The translations under genes and the position numbers were made by a program. Under the pieces are notes generated by a model. It searched no databases and was not told the origin of the DNA. It saw nothing but the letters and a program-made list of their open reading frames with translations. DNA of 27,906 nt from Gammaproteobacteria bacterium (GTDB lineage: Bacteria > Pseudomonadota > Gammaproteobacteria > HK1): NCBI GenBank assembly GCA_022822245.1, contig JAJECB010000143.1, forward strand, positions 1 to 27,906. Reading direction: 5' to 3'. Within the stretch, counting starts at the first letter, position 1; each line of letters begins with the position of its first letter. Positions 20,969 to 27,906 of the stretch are shown here, piece after piece.

Positions 20969-22222
20969 TCACCCTGCCGACGGTTCGGCCGCAGACACCT
21001 TGCGGCTGCGCCGGATCAGCTCCAGCAGCTTCGGGGCGGGCACGAGCCGGATGTCATCAGTCTTCCAGCCGACCCCGGCCGTTGTCGCCTGCTCCGCCGC
21101 TTCCCGAAGAATTCGAGCGGAAGAGGCTCGATCCACCTCCACCACTTCTCCGGCGGAACCGTCACGGCGCAGCAGTTCCAACCTGGGAGAATGCGTCGGA
21201 AGCAGCAAGCAGCGGGACCGAAGATCGAAGTCCATCTCGTACTGGTAGGCAATGGCCGCGACGCCGAGCGCCGCCACAGCCGTGTGCACAGCGGTCTCCG
21301 CCTCGCGGGAATGGCCCTTGCACCGCAGCCGACGAAGGGCGGCAAAGGAGATCACCGTGGTCTGCAACGCGCTCGAGACGGTGACCCCGCCGGCTTGGGC
21401 ATCGATCGATGGAACGATGTTGCCGTGGTTGATCTTTGAAGGCTGCCCGGCCTCCCCGCTCGTACCGGCGCGCGAGGCATGAATGGGGTTGCCCTTGTTG
21501 TCCGTCTCGGCACGCGCGGGGTCGTCGGTCCACACCTCGTTCCGATCGGTGCTGTTGTACAGGCGATCCGCAGGGGCAACCCTTTCAATCTGCAATGGAT
21601 CGATGCGGCTACCGACCTTCCTGCCGACTTGAGCGTCGTAGCCCACAATCTCCGATACGTAGGCCCGCTGGAACTTCGACCCCAGTCCGCCTTTCGGACC
21701 AGTCGAGTCCCACATGCCGAATAACAGGGACGTCGGGGAGTAGCGGAACAGATCAGCGGCATTCCGTTGCGTCGCGTCGGTAATCGCGCGGCCGACATCG
21801 GACAGGCGAAACAGCGTTCCGTCGAGCAGGCTGTCCCGGAAGATCGCGTCTGCGAGCCGATGGGGCGCTTCCAGCACCGTCAGCTTGTCGTAGTCCGTGG
21901 CTCCTCCGTCGTCGGAGAAATCGACGTAGGGGACCGGGAAGACCAGTTCGCCTCGCTCCCATCCGTCGAGCAGTGCAAGCTCTGCACGGTTCGCCTGAGA
22001 CGCTACGGAATCCAGCAGCACCGTGACAGACACGTTTTCGCTGGCGCCCACCTGCCGTTCCTCCACGGCGTACTTGTGGTCGGCCCGACCATCAACGGCG
22101 TAGGAAGGCGGAAAGACCTTGTCTCCTTCGCCGCCGGCCGGCTGCAGCGTCATGCGGGATCGCAGGGCTACTGCATCGCCCGCGACGGCGTCGCGGAGTC
22201 GCTCGAACGTGAGCTGGGTCAT
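20969..22222 (-). CDS. csb1: Type I-G Cas7 backbone protein Csb1 (GSU0053 family)
   Basis: This 417-aa Cas7 family protein would form the crRNA-binding backbone of the I-G Cascade. Conserved segments include FPPSYAV, VLLDSVASQANRAELAL near residue 70, PHRLADAIFRDS, and the hallmark SLLFGMWDSTGPKGG followed by KFQRAYVSEIVGYD. The C-terminal part has RCLLLPTHSPRLELL. The start at 22220-22222 overlaps the stop of a small upstream ORF as ATGA; csb2 begins 3 nt after its stop, so all the genes of this operon are coupled. Confidence 0.94.
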   Translation of the reverse strand: MTQLTFERLRDAVAGDAVALRSRMTLQPAGGEGDKVFPPSYAVDGRADHKYAVEERQVGASENVSVTVLLDSVASQANRAELALLDGWERGELVFPVPYVDFSDDGGATDYDKLTVLEAPHRLADAIFRDSLLDGTLFRLSDVGRAITDATQRNAADLFRYSPTSLLFGMWDSTGPKGGLGSKFQRAYVSEIVGYDAQVGRKVGSRIDPLQIERVAPADRLYNSTDRNEVWTDDPARAETDNKGNPIHASRAGTSGEAGQPSKINHGNIVPSIDAQAGGVTVSSALQTTVISFAALRRLRCKGHSREAETAVHTAVAALGVAAIAYQYEMDFDLRSRCLLLPTHSPRLELLRRDGSAGEVVEVDRASSARILREAAEQATTAGVGWKTDDIRLVPAPKLLELIRRSRKVSAAEPSAG

Positions 22223-22461
22223 TTCTTCTTCCTTGTCGTTTCAACGAGTTTGCGGGATGATTCGGACGAGAGAGTCGGCGGCAGTCGACACAGTCGTGGA
22301 CCAGTCGGAGCAGGAGGCGCCTGCTCGGTCGATGGTGTGCTTCGAGAGAACCCGTCAAGTGGCCCTTCCACCGTCAACGCAAGGGAGAATGATTCGGATC
22401 GTGTCACCGAGACTTCAATCCGGCAGTGTCCATTGGGTGCGAAATCGGTATCTCGTGCCAT
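22219..22461 (-). CDS. Small 80-aa protein of unknown function leading the type I-G effector operon
   Basis: I do not recognise this protein. Reasons to believe it is real: AGGAG sits 7 nt before the ATG at 22459-22461, a good promoter lies just upstream, and its TGA overlaps the csb1 ATG as ATGA, the same coupling used by the Cas3/Csb3 pair. The N-terminal 35 residues have alternating hydrophobic residues (CRIEVSVTRSESFSLALTVE), suggesting a small beta-hairpin. The middle is Ser/Pro-rich, and the C-terminus is basic (SSRKLVETTRKKK), which could bind nucleic acid. It could be a new small Cascade accessory, a regulatory leader peptide for csb1 translation, or a chance frame. Confidence 0.55.
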   Translation of the reverse strand: MARDTDFAPNGHCRIEVSVTRSESFSLALTVEGPLDGFSRSTPSTEQAPPAPTGPRLCRLPPTLSSESSRKLVETTRKKK

Positions 22462-22496
22462 CCAACTCTCCTGATAGTCGCTCTGCTCTGGACGAC

Positions 22497-22525
22497 AACA
22501 TAGGGGACAGGGCAGGAGATATCAA
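22497..22525 (-). promoter_or_regulatory. Predicted sigma70-like promoter of the CRISPR interference operon
   Basis: On the minus strand TTGATA (22525-22520, five of six consensus bases) is followed by exactly 17 nt and TATGTT (22502-22497, four of six). A transcript starting near 22490 would have a leader of about 30 nt carrying AGGAG before the small ORF at 22461. No other promoter is needed down to 15509 because all the genes overlap or nearly touch. Confidence 0.6.
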
Positions 22526-22611
22526 ATAGTATCTGCCGACAGCTGCGGAAAGTGTTTCTCCAATAGCTTGGCATCTCCATTGAAGGCGCAGTCGTCGGCA
22601 GATTCCCGACA

Positions 22612-23099
22612 CGACATGTCAAGCCTCTCCGGGCCCCACTCGGGGCCCGGCTCCACTCCATTGACGTGTCGCTCATCCGCGCGAACCTGTGTCCGCTGTC
22701 GTTCGTCGATGTTCCAACCCAAGCCTACGTGGACGGCCTGCTGGGGGTCTACGAGCAGAACCGGGTGGAGCTCCTGCGCGACGTCTTCTGCTGGGCCTGC
22801 GAGCGATCCTGCGCCCGCTACTCCGTCATTCGGCAGTCTCTCGGGGATCCCGATCCGTTCCGCCTGCGGCACCGCGCGCTCATCGCGGAGACCATCAGGA
22901 CCGTCGTCTCCGGGAGGATGGACCGGAAGGCGGCAGTCGCCCACATCCGCCGGCGGGCGACGGAGGCATTCGTGGCCGGGGGGGAGGTCGATTCGTCGAG
23001 CTGGTCGAGACGGATCTCATGAACCTGCACGAGGGCAATCTCGCCCGCGCCCGTCTTTCGCCAGCGGAGTACTCGGCGTGGAAGGCGAGCTGGCGCTGA
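22612..23099 (+). pseudogene. C-terminal remnant of a Fic-family protein with a frameshift
   Basis: The frame through 22666 reads LCPLSFVDVPTQAYVDGLLGV..., VELLRDVFCWACERSC and RQSLGDPDPFRLRHRALIAE, typical of the C-terminal part of bacterial Fic proteins (AMP-transferases with an HPFxxGNGR site). The Fic motif and everything before it are missing. After a run of seven G at about 22979-22985, the conserved ending (FVELVETDLMNLHEGNLARARLSPAEYSAWKASWR region) continues in another frame to a stop at 23097-23099, so one indel splits the remnant. The left border is uncertain; the frame is still open at about 22612 but similarity fades. It could be a toxin or effector relic next to the CRISPR operon promoter. 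Confidence 0.7.
22629..22650. repeat. Perfect 9-bp inverted repeat with 4-nt loop
   Basis: CCGGGCCCC and GGGGCCCGG flank ACTC, giving a very stable hairpin at the left edge of the Fic remnant, about 100 bp upstream of the interference-operon promoter. No T-run follows on either strand, so a standard terminator is not supported. It may be a deletion scar or a factor-dependent stop that shields the promoter. Confidence 0.45.
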
Positions 23100-23185
23100 C
23101 CCCGGCACGGGGTTGAAGCGCTCCGTGGCGCCAGGACCTGCATGGATCCACGGTACGCTCCCGCGATCCGACGGAGGCCCGAGGT

Positions 23186-23998
23186 TCAGGGGAGCAGCGT
23201 GCGCACCGCCGCCATGTGGTCCGTGGAGAAGTCGGTAACGGTGACGACGGCGTCGTCGAAGCCGATTTCCGCGAGCCGGCCGAGACGCTCCCTCGCTTCC
23301 TCCGGACCGCAGCGAAGGTCGAGGTGATCATGGCCCGCGAGCGTCCCGCCGTCGGCCGAGAAGTCGACCGGGATGTTCGTCGCCACCGCCCGGCCGCCGC
23401 CCTCGCCCTTGAAACGGGCGAACCCCTCCTCAAGGGTCGCAATGTCCGAGAAATGGGCGGAGGCGATCCATCCGTCATATTCCCTCGCCGCGTTCGGGAT
23501 CCAGCGGCTCCCCGCCCAGCTCCCAATGAGAACCGGCGGACCGCCCTTCGTGGAATCAAGCGGGGTCAGGTTGGCCTCGCCGACCGTTTCGCCTCGCCAG
23601 AGGGAGCGCATGATCGGCAGGCTCTCGCCGAGGGCCCGGAAACGCGTGCCGTAGTCGTTTCCCGTCGCCCGGAAGTCGGCCTCCGTCGACCCGGCCCCGA
23701 CGCCGAGCCGGACGCGCCCTCCGGACAGGTAGTGAACCCCGAGCACCCGGTGGGCGAGCTCCACGGGCCGGCGAAGCGGAATCTGGAGGATGCAGGTGCC
23801 GAGCTCGACCCGTTCCGTCACCGCGGCCGCCGCGGCCATGGCGCTCAGCGGGTCGACCCGGAACGTCCCGCGCCCGACCGTGTCGAAGAACCAGATCCCG
23901 TGGAAACCGACCGCTTCGGCATTGCGCATGCCGTCAATGAAGGACCGACCCGTCGCGGTCCGCGGACCGTGCATGTTCAGGCTGACGCCGAGCCGCAT
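23186..23998 (-). CDS. LLM-class (bacterial luciferase-like) flavin-dependent oxidoreductase
   Basis: This 270-aa protein has the TIM-barrel pattern of the luciferase-like family, which uses FMN or F420. It has the N-terminal MRLGVSLNMHGP, GFHGIWFFDTVGRGTFRVDPLSAMAAAAAVTERVELGT, the conserved RPVELAHRVLGVHYLSGGRVRLGVGAGST, and AREYDGWIASAH. The start at 23996-23998 is fixed by AAGGAG 6 nt upstream and by similarity beginning there; the frame upstream to 24136 is not conserved. It is shorter than many members (about 300-350 aa). The gene is divergent from the MaoC-like gene, so their promoters share the 266-bp gap. The substrate is unknown. Confidence 0.9.
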   Translation of the reverse strand: MRLGVSLNMHGPRTATGRSFIDGMRNAEAVGFHGIWFFDTVGRGTFRVDPLSAMAAAAAVTERVELGTCILQIPLRRPVELAHRVLGVHYLSGGRVRLGVGAGSTEADFRATGNDYGTRFRALGESLPIMRSLWRGETVGEANLTPLDSTKGGPPVLIGSWAGSRWIPNAAREYDGWIASAHFSDIATLEEGFARFKGEGGGRAVATNIPVDFSADGGTLAGHDHLDLRCGPEEARERLGRLAEIGFDDAVVTVTDFSTDHMAAVRTLLP

Positions 23999-24206
23999 CC
24001 CGTTCTCCTTCGTGGTTTCCCGACCGTCATTGTCACCTTCCGGCGCGTGGATCGCGTCATCCGGGGTCTTCGGCGTCGATCCACCTCCTTCGTTTCGGGA
24101 GGCGCCGCACGCCGGGCCGTCTCCCGGGGATGACACGGTGTGCCAGGCCAGGCAGGCAACCGCGGCTCCCGCGGCGGGACGTTGGGAGCCGGGAGCCGGA
24201 TGTCAT

Positions 24207-24258
24207 GGCCTCTCCCGGCCGGGAGAGGCCGTCCGGCGCACCCTCCCCCGCCTATAAT
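24207..24258 (+). promoter_or_regulatory. 24-bp perfect palindrome and -10 box of the MaoC-like gene
   Basis: The half-site ggcctctcccgg (24207-24218) is followed directly by its exact reverse complement (24219-24230). A perfect TATAAT lies at 24253-24258. The -35 position (24230-24235, CGTCCG) is poor and touches the end of the palindrome, as expected for a site controlled by a bound regulator. A start 7 nt after the -10 would fall on the A of the ATG at 24265, so the message may be leaderless; no Shine-Dalgarno is visible. Confidence 0.5.
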
Positions 24259-24264
24259 CCCGCC

Positions 24265-24714
24265 ATGCACTTCGAGGACTTCAATGTCGGCGACACCTTC
24301 GTGACGGAGGGCGTCGAGGTGACCGCCGAGGACATCGTCGAGTACGCCCGCCGGTACGACCCCCAGCCCTTTCACCTCGACGCCGAAGCGGCGCGCGAGT
24401 CCATCTACGGCAGCCTCATCGCGAGCGGCTTCCACATCTTCTCGATGGCGTTCGGCGCGATCGCCCGCACCGGAATCTTCGAGGGCGGCGGTCAGGGCTC
24501 TCCGGGCATCCACGACGTGCGATGGGTCAGCCCGGCCCGCCCCGGAGACACGCTGCGCACCGACATCGAGGTGCTCGACAAACGGCTCTCGCGCACCCGC
24601 GCCGACCGCGGCTACGTGACGATGCGCTTCGACACGCGCAATCAGCGCGGCGAATTGGTCGCCACCTACACGTCGAACCAGATCCTGTTGCGCCGCGAAA
24701 CGGTGCGAGCGTAG
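24265..24714 (+). CDS. MaoC-like hot-dog-fold dehydratase
   Basis: This 149-aa protein is the usual size of single-domain MaoC-like enoyl-CoA hydratases. It starts MHFEDFNVGDTF, a common family opening, and carries the hydratase 2-type catalytic pattern YDPQPFHLD (Asp32, His37), followed by SLIASGFHIFSM and WVSPARPGDTL. It would add water to an enoyl-CoA or a similar thioester; the exact substrate is not shown. The ATG at 24265 is preferred because the family motif starts at once and a TATAAT lies 6 nt before it; the frame is open back to 24130 but that part is not conserved. Divergent from the flavin oxidoreductase. Confidence 0.9.
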   Translation: MHFEDFNVGDTFVTEGVEVTAEDIVEYARRYDPQPFHLDAEAARESIYGSLIASGFHIFSMAFGAIARTGIFEGGGQGSPGIHDVRWVSPARPGDTLRTDIEVLDKRLSRTRADRGYVTMRFDTRNQRGELVATYTSNQILLRRETVRA

Positions 24715-24750
24715 GCGGCGAAGTCGTCGGAGCCGGCGGGCTCGACCCCT

Positions 24751-25224
24751 TCACGCGAACGCGAACAGCCTCGGGTCGTAGTCGAACTTCTCGATTCGCG
24801 AGACCGTGATGCGGGCGGCTTCCGCGTGTCGATGGTTGACGATGAGGTTCCGGTCGTTCGCGTCGGGGATCGGCACGACCGCGGAGGGAACCCGAAGAAG
24901 ACACGCCGAGCCATCGTCCAGCCAGGCGTTGCCGATCGATCGGGTCAGACGTACATCCATCCGCCAGGCCTCGGGCAGCGCCTCGAACGGCGAGTCTTCG
25001 ACCCGCAGATCGTCGGGGACCTCGTAGCGCACCAACACGGTATCGTCCGGAATGAGACTCGCGTCTTCGATGTGGACAAGCTTCTCCAGAACACAGAGCG
25101 CCGGCCCGGTAGAGCAATAGGTGATTGGACGCCCCCGATCGTTCCATCTCCCGTCGTGCAGGAGCCCGAAACCCCCATCGAAGCGCTCCGCGTACTCCGC
25201 CCCCGACAAGCGCCAGAGCCACAT
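24751..25224 (-). CDS. RES-domain toxin of a RES-Xre toxin-antitoxin system
   Basis: This 157-aa protein has the RES toxin layout. Members break down NAD+ and arrest growth. It starts MWLWRLSGAEYAERFDGG, then HDGRWNDRGRPITYCSTGPALCVLEKLVH, with the likely catalytic Arg26, Tyr36 and Glu47 all present at the expected spacing (+10 and +21). The RES-type Ser/Leu region follows with DDGSACLLRVPSAVVP. Its ATG shares one base with the antitoxin stop (TGATG), so translation is coupled, with the antitoxin first. The tail ends EKFDYDPRLFAFA. Confidence 0.92.
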   Translation of the reverse strand: MWLWRLSGAEYAERFDGGFGLLHDGRWNDRGRPITYCSTGPALCVLEKLVHIEDASLIPDDTVLVRYEVPDDLRVEDSPFEALPEAWRMDVRLTRSIGNAWLDDGSACLLRVPSAVVPIPDANDRNLIVNHRHAEAARITVSRIEKFDYDPRLFAFA

Positions 25225-25670
25225 CAGGCGGGCGCGCCCCAGGAGATACGCGCCAGCAGATTCTCGACAATTCGGGCGCCGGCGTCGGTGCGGATGAACT
25301 CCATGGGGGTGCGGCCGCCCAGACCGTCCAGGTTCTTGTGCAGCCAGCGATCCGCCTTTCCGCGGTTCGCGAAAGCCCTCTCTGCGAGCGCCATGGTTCG
25401 GGCGACTCTGGCCGCGCGGTCCGACTCCTCCACCGTCAGTCTTGTCCGGTTTGCCCGACGGTGCGACAGCGTGCGCGGCTTGACGATGAGGTCGCCCACT
25501 TCCCGATCCGTGACGCCTCGCTCCTTCAAGGCATCTATCGTTTCCACCGAAAACCCGGCGGCGACGGCGTTGGCCAGGTCGGCATCGGACACTATGTCGT
25601 GGCCGATGGCTTCGGCCCCACCGAGGTGCTCGGCGGCGGCCGCCGCCAACGTGCCAAGTGCCTTTCCCAT
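25224..25670 (-). CDS. Xre/MbcA/ParS-like antitoxin (DUF2384) of the RES toxin
   Basis: This 148-aa protein would bind and silence the RES toxin and repress its own promoter. The C-terminal DUF2384 module reads ADRWLHKNLDGLGGRTPMEFI then TDAGARIVENLLARISWG; the N-terminal part (LANAVAAGFSVETIDALKERGVTDREVGDLI) is a helix-turn-helix-like region. I chose the ATG at 25668-25670. The longer frame begins at a TTG at 25730, which lies inside the -35 box and operator, so that start is unlikely. AGCAGG lies just upstream as a modest ribosome site. Confidence 0.88.
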   Translation of the reverse strand: MGKALGTLAAAAAEHLGGAEAIGHDIVSDADLANAVAAGFSVETIDALKERGVTDREVGDLIVKPRTLSHRRANRTRLTVEESDRAARVARTMALAERAFANRGKADRWLHKNLDGLGGRTPMEFIRTDAGARIVENLLARISWGAPA

Positions 25671-25701
25671 CACCTGCTGCCTTATTCTGCAATATGCCAG
25701 A

Positions 25702-25730
25702 ATTCTCTCGGCAAATTGCCGAGCAGTCAA
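25702..25730 (-). promoter_or_regulatory. Predicted toxin-antitoxin promoter with operator palindrome
   Basis: TTGACT (25730-25725) and GAGAAT (25707-25702) are 17 nt apart on the minus strand. Almost exactly in the spacer lies CTCGGCAA-a-TTGCCGAG (25707-25723), a perfect 8+8 inverted repeat. This is a typical autoregulation site of a toxin-antitoxin operon, and it gives a leader of about 25 nt before the ATG at 25670. Confidence 0.55.
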
Positions 25731-25812
25731 ATGAAGCAGAGGGCCGTGAACGACCCGAATGCTGCATGGTTTGGCCCTCGCGTGAGGTGCGGACCGGGAC
25801 CGACATGGGTCG

Positions 25813-25829
25813 CGGACCCCCGGGGTCCG
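25813..25829. promoter_or_regulatory. 17-bp inverted repeat upstream of photolyase
   Basis: CGGACCCC-c-GGGGTCCG, two perfect 8-bp arms around one base, lies 17 bp before the photolyase ATG. It could be an operator or an RNA hairpin near the ribosome site. No clear promoter boxes are visible next to it. Confidence 0.35.
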
Positions 25830-25846
25830 GAAGGGAGACGAGAGCG

Positions 25847-27367
25847 ATGCGGGTGATTCACTGGTTCAGGAGCGATCTTCGGGTCGAGGACAACGCGGCG
25901 CTTGCCGTGGCCGGCGGGCGGGGACAAGCGCTTGTGCCGGTGTTCGTTCTCGACGACGCGTTGCTCCTGCGACACGGCGAGGCGCATCCGCGCCTGCGCT
26001 TCCTGCACGCGTGCCTTCACGACCTCGCGGGCGTGCTCGACGCGGCCGGCTCCCGGCTCATCGTGCTCCAGGGCCCCCCGCACCGCTCCCTCCCCGCGCT
26101 CGCCCGCGCGTGCAAGGCATCGCTCGTCACCTGGAATCGCGACTACGGCCCCTACGCGAAGCACCGCGATCGGGCCGTTCGCCGCGCCCTGGAGCGGGAC
26201 GGGGTCGAGGTGCGCGAGTGCAAGGATCGGGTCGTCTTCGAAGGAGACGAGATACGCACCGCCAAGGGTGCGCCGTACTCCGTCTTCACGCCCTACCGGC
26301 GGGCGTGGTGGCACCGATACCGCGCCGACTCCCCCGAGGCTGCGCAGGTTCCCGGCACGCTCCCGCCGTTCCCGGACCTCGGCTCGAGCGGCGACCCGCC
26401 GGCCGGCTCGCTCGGAGCTCCGCCCGTAGAACCGCGCGGCGGTCCGAACGGAGGCGCCTCGAGCGGTGCCTCGATCGCCGGGTCGGGCCGCCGCCCCCAC
26501 CTCGCTCTCGCCGCCGCCGCGCGGACGGATACGACGGAGATCCCTCTCGGCGGAGCCGCCTCGGCGCGCGCGCGGCTCGACACGTTCCTCGACGCCGCCG
26601 CTCCCCGTTACCACATCGACCGGGACTTCCCCGCCGTCGCAGGCACGTCCCGCCTCTCGCCCTACCTCAGGTTCGGTGCGATTTCGGTGCGCGCGTGCTT
26701 CCGCGCCGGACTCGCGCTCGCGCGAGGCGAACCGGGGGCACGCGATGGGGTCTCGAAGTGGCTCGACGAACTCGTGTGGCGCGAGTTCTTCCACGCCATC
26801 CTCGATGCGCACCCGCGGGTGCTCGACGGTCCGTTCCAGTCGGACTTCGCGGCCCTCGATTGGGACAACCGCCCCGAACGGATCGAGGCGTGGAAAGCCG
26901 GCACGACGGGGTATCCGATCGTCGACGCGGGGATGCGGGAGCTCGCGGCGACCGGCTGGATGCACAACCGGGCGCGCATGATCGTCGCGTGCTTCCTCGC
27001 CAAGGACCTGCACGTCGATTGGCAGGCCGGCGAGCGCTGGTTCATGCAGCGCCTCGTCGACGGAGATCCGGCGAGCAACAACGGTGGTTGGCAGTGGGCG
27101 GCCTCCACCGGGACGGACGCGCAACCGTTCTTCCGGATCTTCAACCCGACTTCCCAGGGAGAACGTTTCGATCCGGATGGCGAATACGTCCGGCGCTGGA
27201 TCCCCGAGCTCGCGGGGCTTCCCGGGATTGCGGCCCATCGACCGTGGGACGCGCCGGCCGCGTCAAGGGGCGGCTATCCGTCCCCCATCGTCGACCACCA
27301 ACAGGAGCGGGCCGTCGCGCTCGCCCGCTATCGCGCCGCGCGCGCGGGCGGCCGCCCCTCGGAGTAG
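25847..27367 (+). CDS. phrB: Deoxyribodipyrimidine photolyase (cryptochrome/photolyase family, class I)
   Basis: This 506-aa flavoprotein uses blue light to split pyrimidine dimers in DNA. The N-terminal antenna-binding domain starts VIHWFRSDLRVEDNAAL and includes WNRDYGPYAKHRDR. The C-terminal FAD domain has SRLSPYLRFGAIS, WLDELVWREFF, DAGMRELAATGWMHNRARM, and NNGGWQWAASTGTDAQPFFRIFNP, all strongly conserved in CPD photolyases. GGGAG/GAGAG precedes the ATG at 25847. Odd point: a Gly/Ala/Pro/Ser-rich linker of about 35-40 residues (about 179-215) joins the two domains and makes it a little longer than usual. Confidence 0.95.
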   Translation: MRVIHWFRSDLRVEDNAALAVAGGRGQALVPVFVLDDALLLRHGEAHPRLRFLHACLHDLAGVLDAAGSRLIVLQGPPHRSLPALARACKASLVTWNRDYGPYAKHRDRAVRRALERDGVEVRECKDRVVFEGDEIRTAKGAPYSVFTPYRRAWWHRYRADSPEAAQVPGTLPPFPDLGSSGDPPAGSLGAPPVEPRGGPNGGASSGASIAGSGRRPHLALAAAARTDTTEIPLGGAASARARLDTFLDAAAPRYHIDRDFPAVAGTSRLSPYLRFGAISVRACFRAGLALARGEPGARDGVSKWLDELVWREFFHAILDAHPRVLDGPFQSDFAALDWDNRPERIEAWKAGTTGYPIVDAGMRELAATGWMHNRARMIVACFLAKDLHVDWQAGERWFMQRLVDGDPASNNGGWQWAASTGTDAQPFFRIFNPTSQGERFDPDGEYVRRWIPELAGLPGIAAHRPWDAPAASRGGYPSPIVDHQQERAVALARYRAARAGGRPSE

Positions 27368-27445
27368 CGCTCCGCTCTGCCCGACCGGCGAACGCGGCGG
27401 TGCCGGAACCCGGAAACGAGCCGGCCCCCGGCCCCGGCCCTCCCC

Positions 27446-27906
27446 TCAGGGCACGTCGGCGTACAGGTGGCAGGCGACCCGGTGGCCGGGATCGACGCGC
27501 ACTTCGGGCGGCGGGATCGCATCGCAGGTGCCCGCGATCCGCTTCGCGCAACGCGTGTGGAAGCTGCACCCGGGCGGCAGGTTCACCGGGCTCGGCACGT
27601 CGCCGCGAATCGGCTCACGGCCGGTCGGCTGCTCCGCCTCCGGCCACGGCACGGCGCTCAGCAGCGCCTCGGTGTACGGATGGTGCGGCGAGTTGAATAC
27701 CGCCTCGGTCTCTCCCTCTTCCACGATCCTCCCGAGGTACATCACCGCCACCCGGGCACAGAGGTAGCGGACCACCGCGAGGTTGTGCGAGATGAAGAGG
27801 AACGTGAGGCCCATTTCCTGCTGCAGGTCCTTGAGGAACTCGAGGATCTGCGCCTGCACGGAGACGTCCAGCGCGGAGGTCGGCTCATCGAGGACGAGGA
27901 GCGCGG
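27446..27906 (-). CDS. Peptide/opine-type ABC transporter ATP-binding protein, C-terminal part (5' end outside window)
   Basis: The frame runs from the stop at 27446-27448 to the right edge of the window. It begins in Walker B ([19 protein letters not shown]), followed by the switch histidine in [15 protein letters not shown], then [12 protein letters not shown] and the oligopeptide/dipeptide-specific C-terminal domain with [12 protein letters not shown] and CSFHTRC...GTCD. This is the DppD/DppF or OppD/OppF type of ATPase, which powers import of peptides, nickel or related solutes. Walker A and the ABC signature lie beyond the window. Which member it is cannot be told from the fragment. Confidence 0.93.
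   Translation of the reverse strand, partial: ALLVLDEPTSALDVSVQAQILEFLKDLQQEMGLTFLFISHNLAVVRYLCARVAVMYLGRIVEEGETEAVFNSPHHPYTEALLSAVPWPEAEQPTGREPIRGDVPSPVNLPPGCSFHTRCAKRIAGTCDAIPPPEVRVDPGHRVACHLYADVP

Overview
The window is very GC-rich bacterial DNA with dense GC-ending codon use. It mixes central-metabolism genes with defence genes. The gene content fits an uncultured, GC-rich heterotroph, perhaps of Pseudomonadota: indolepyruvate ferredoxin oxidoreductase, iron alcohol dehydrogenase, a dihydroorotase-like amidohydrolase, a luciferase-like flavin oxidoreductase, a MaoC hydratase, photolyase and a peptide ABC transporter. The taxonomy is a guess from gene content only.

Region 1 (1-2113, + strand) looks like the decayed end of a defence or repair cassette. 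It holds the C-terminal end of a protein cut by the window edge, a 214-aa protein whose C-terminal domain is a paralogue of that end, and a UvrD-type helicase gene with a RelE-like N-terminus. That helicase has lost its ATPase core through an internal deletion with a frameshift. Region 2 (2236-7651) is metabolic: an Fe-dependent alcohol dehydrogenase converges on the iorA-iorB pair.

Region 3 (8054-22525) is a complete-looking type I-G (formerly I-U) CRISPR-Cas system in two separated blocks. The adaptation block on the + strand is a cas4-cas1 fusion, cas2, and a short array of six 36-nt repeats and five spacers. The interference block on the - strand is one tightly overlapping operon read from a good sigma70-like promoter: a small unknown ORF, csb1 (Cas7), csb2 (Cas5-Cas6), cas3 (helicase then HD) and a 303-aa Csb3 / Cas3-extension protein. 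No large Csx17-type Cas8 is present. About 4.5 kb separates the blocks and carries an amidohydrolase, a D-2-hydroxyacid dehydrogenase and an AAA-ATPase/PD-(D/E)XK protein.

Region 4 (22600-27906) holds a frameshifted Fic-family remnant, an LLM-class flavin oxidoreductase divergent from a MaoC-like hydratase, a RES-Xre toxin-antitoxin pair with a palindromic operator between its predicted promoter boxes, a class I photolyase, and the C-terminal part of a DppD/OppD-type ATPase running off the end.

The points most worth a second look are the small promoter-proximal ORF of the type I-G operon, a spacer whose reverse complement can encode the conserved N-terminus of a RES toxin like the one in this window, the paralogous nuclease-like domain in the first two genes, and a perfect 24-bp palindrome next to a probably leaderless MaoC promoter.
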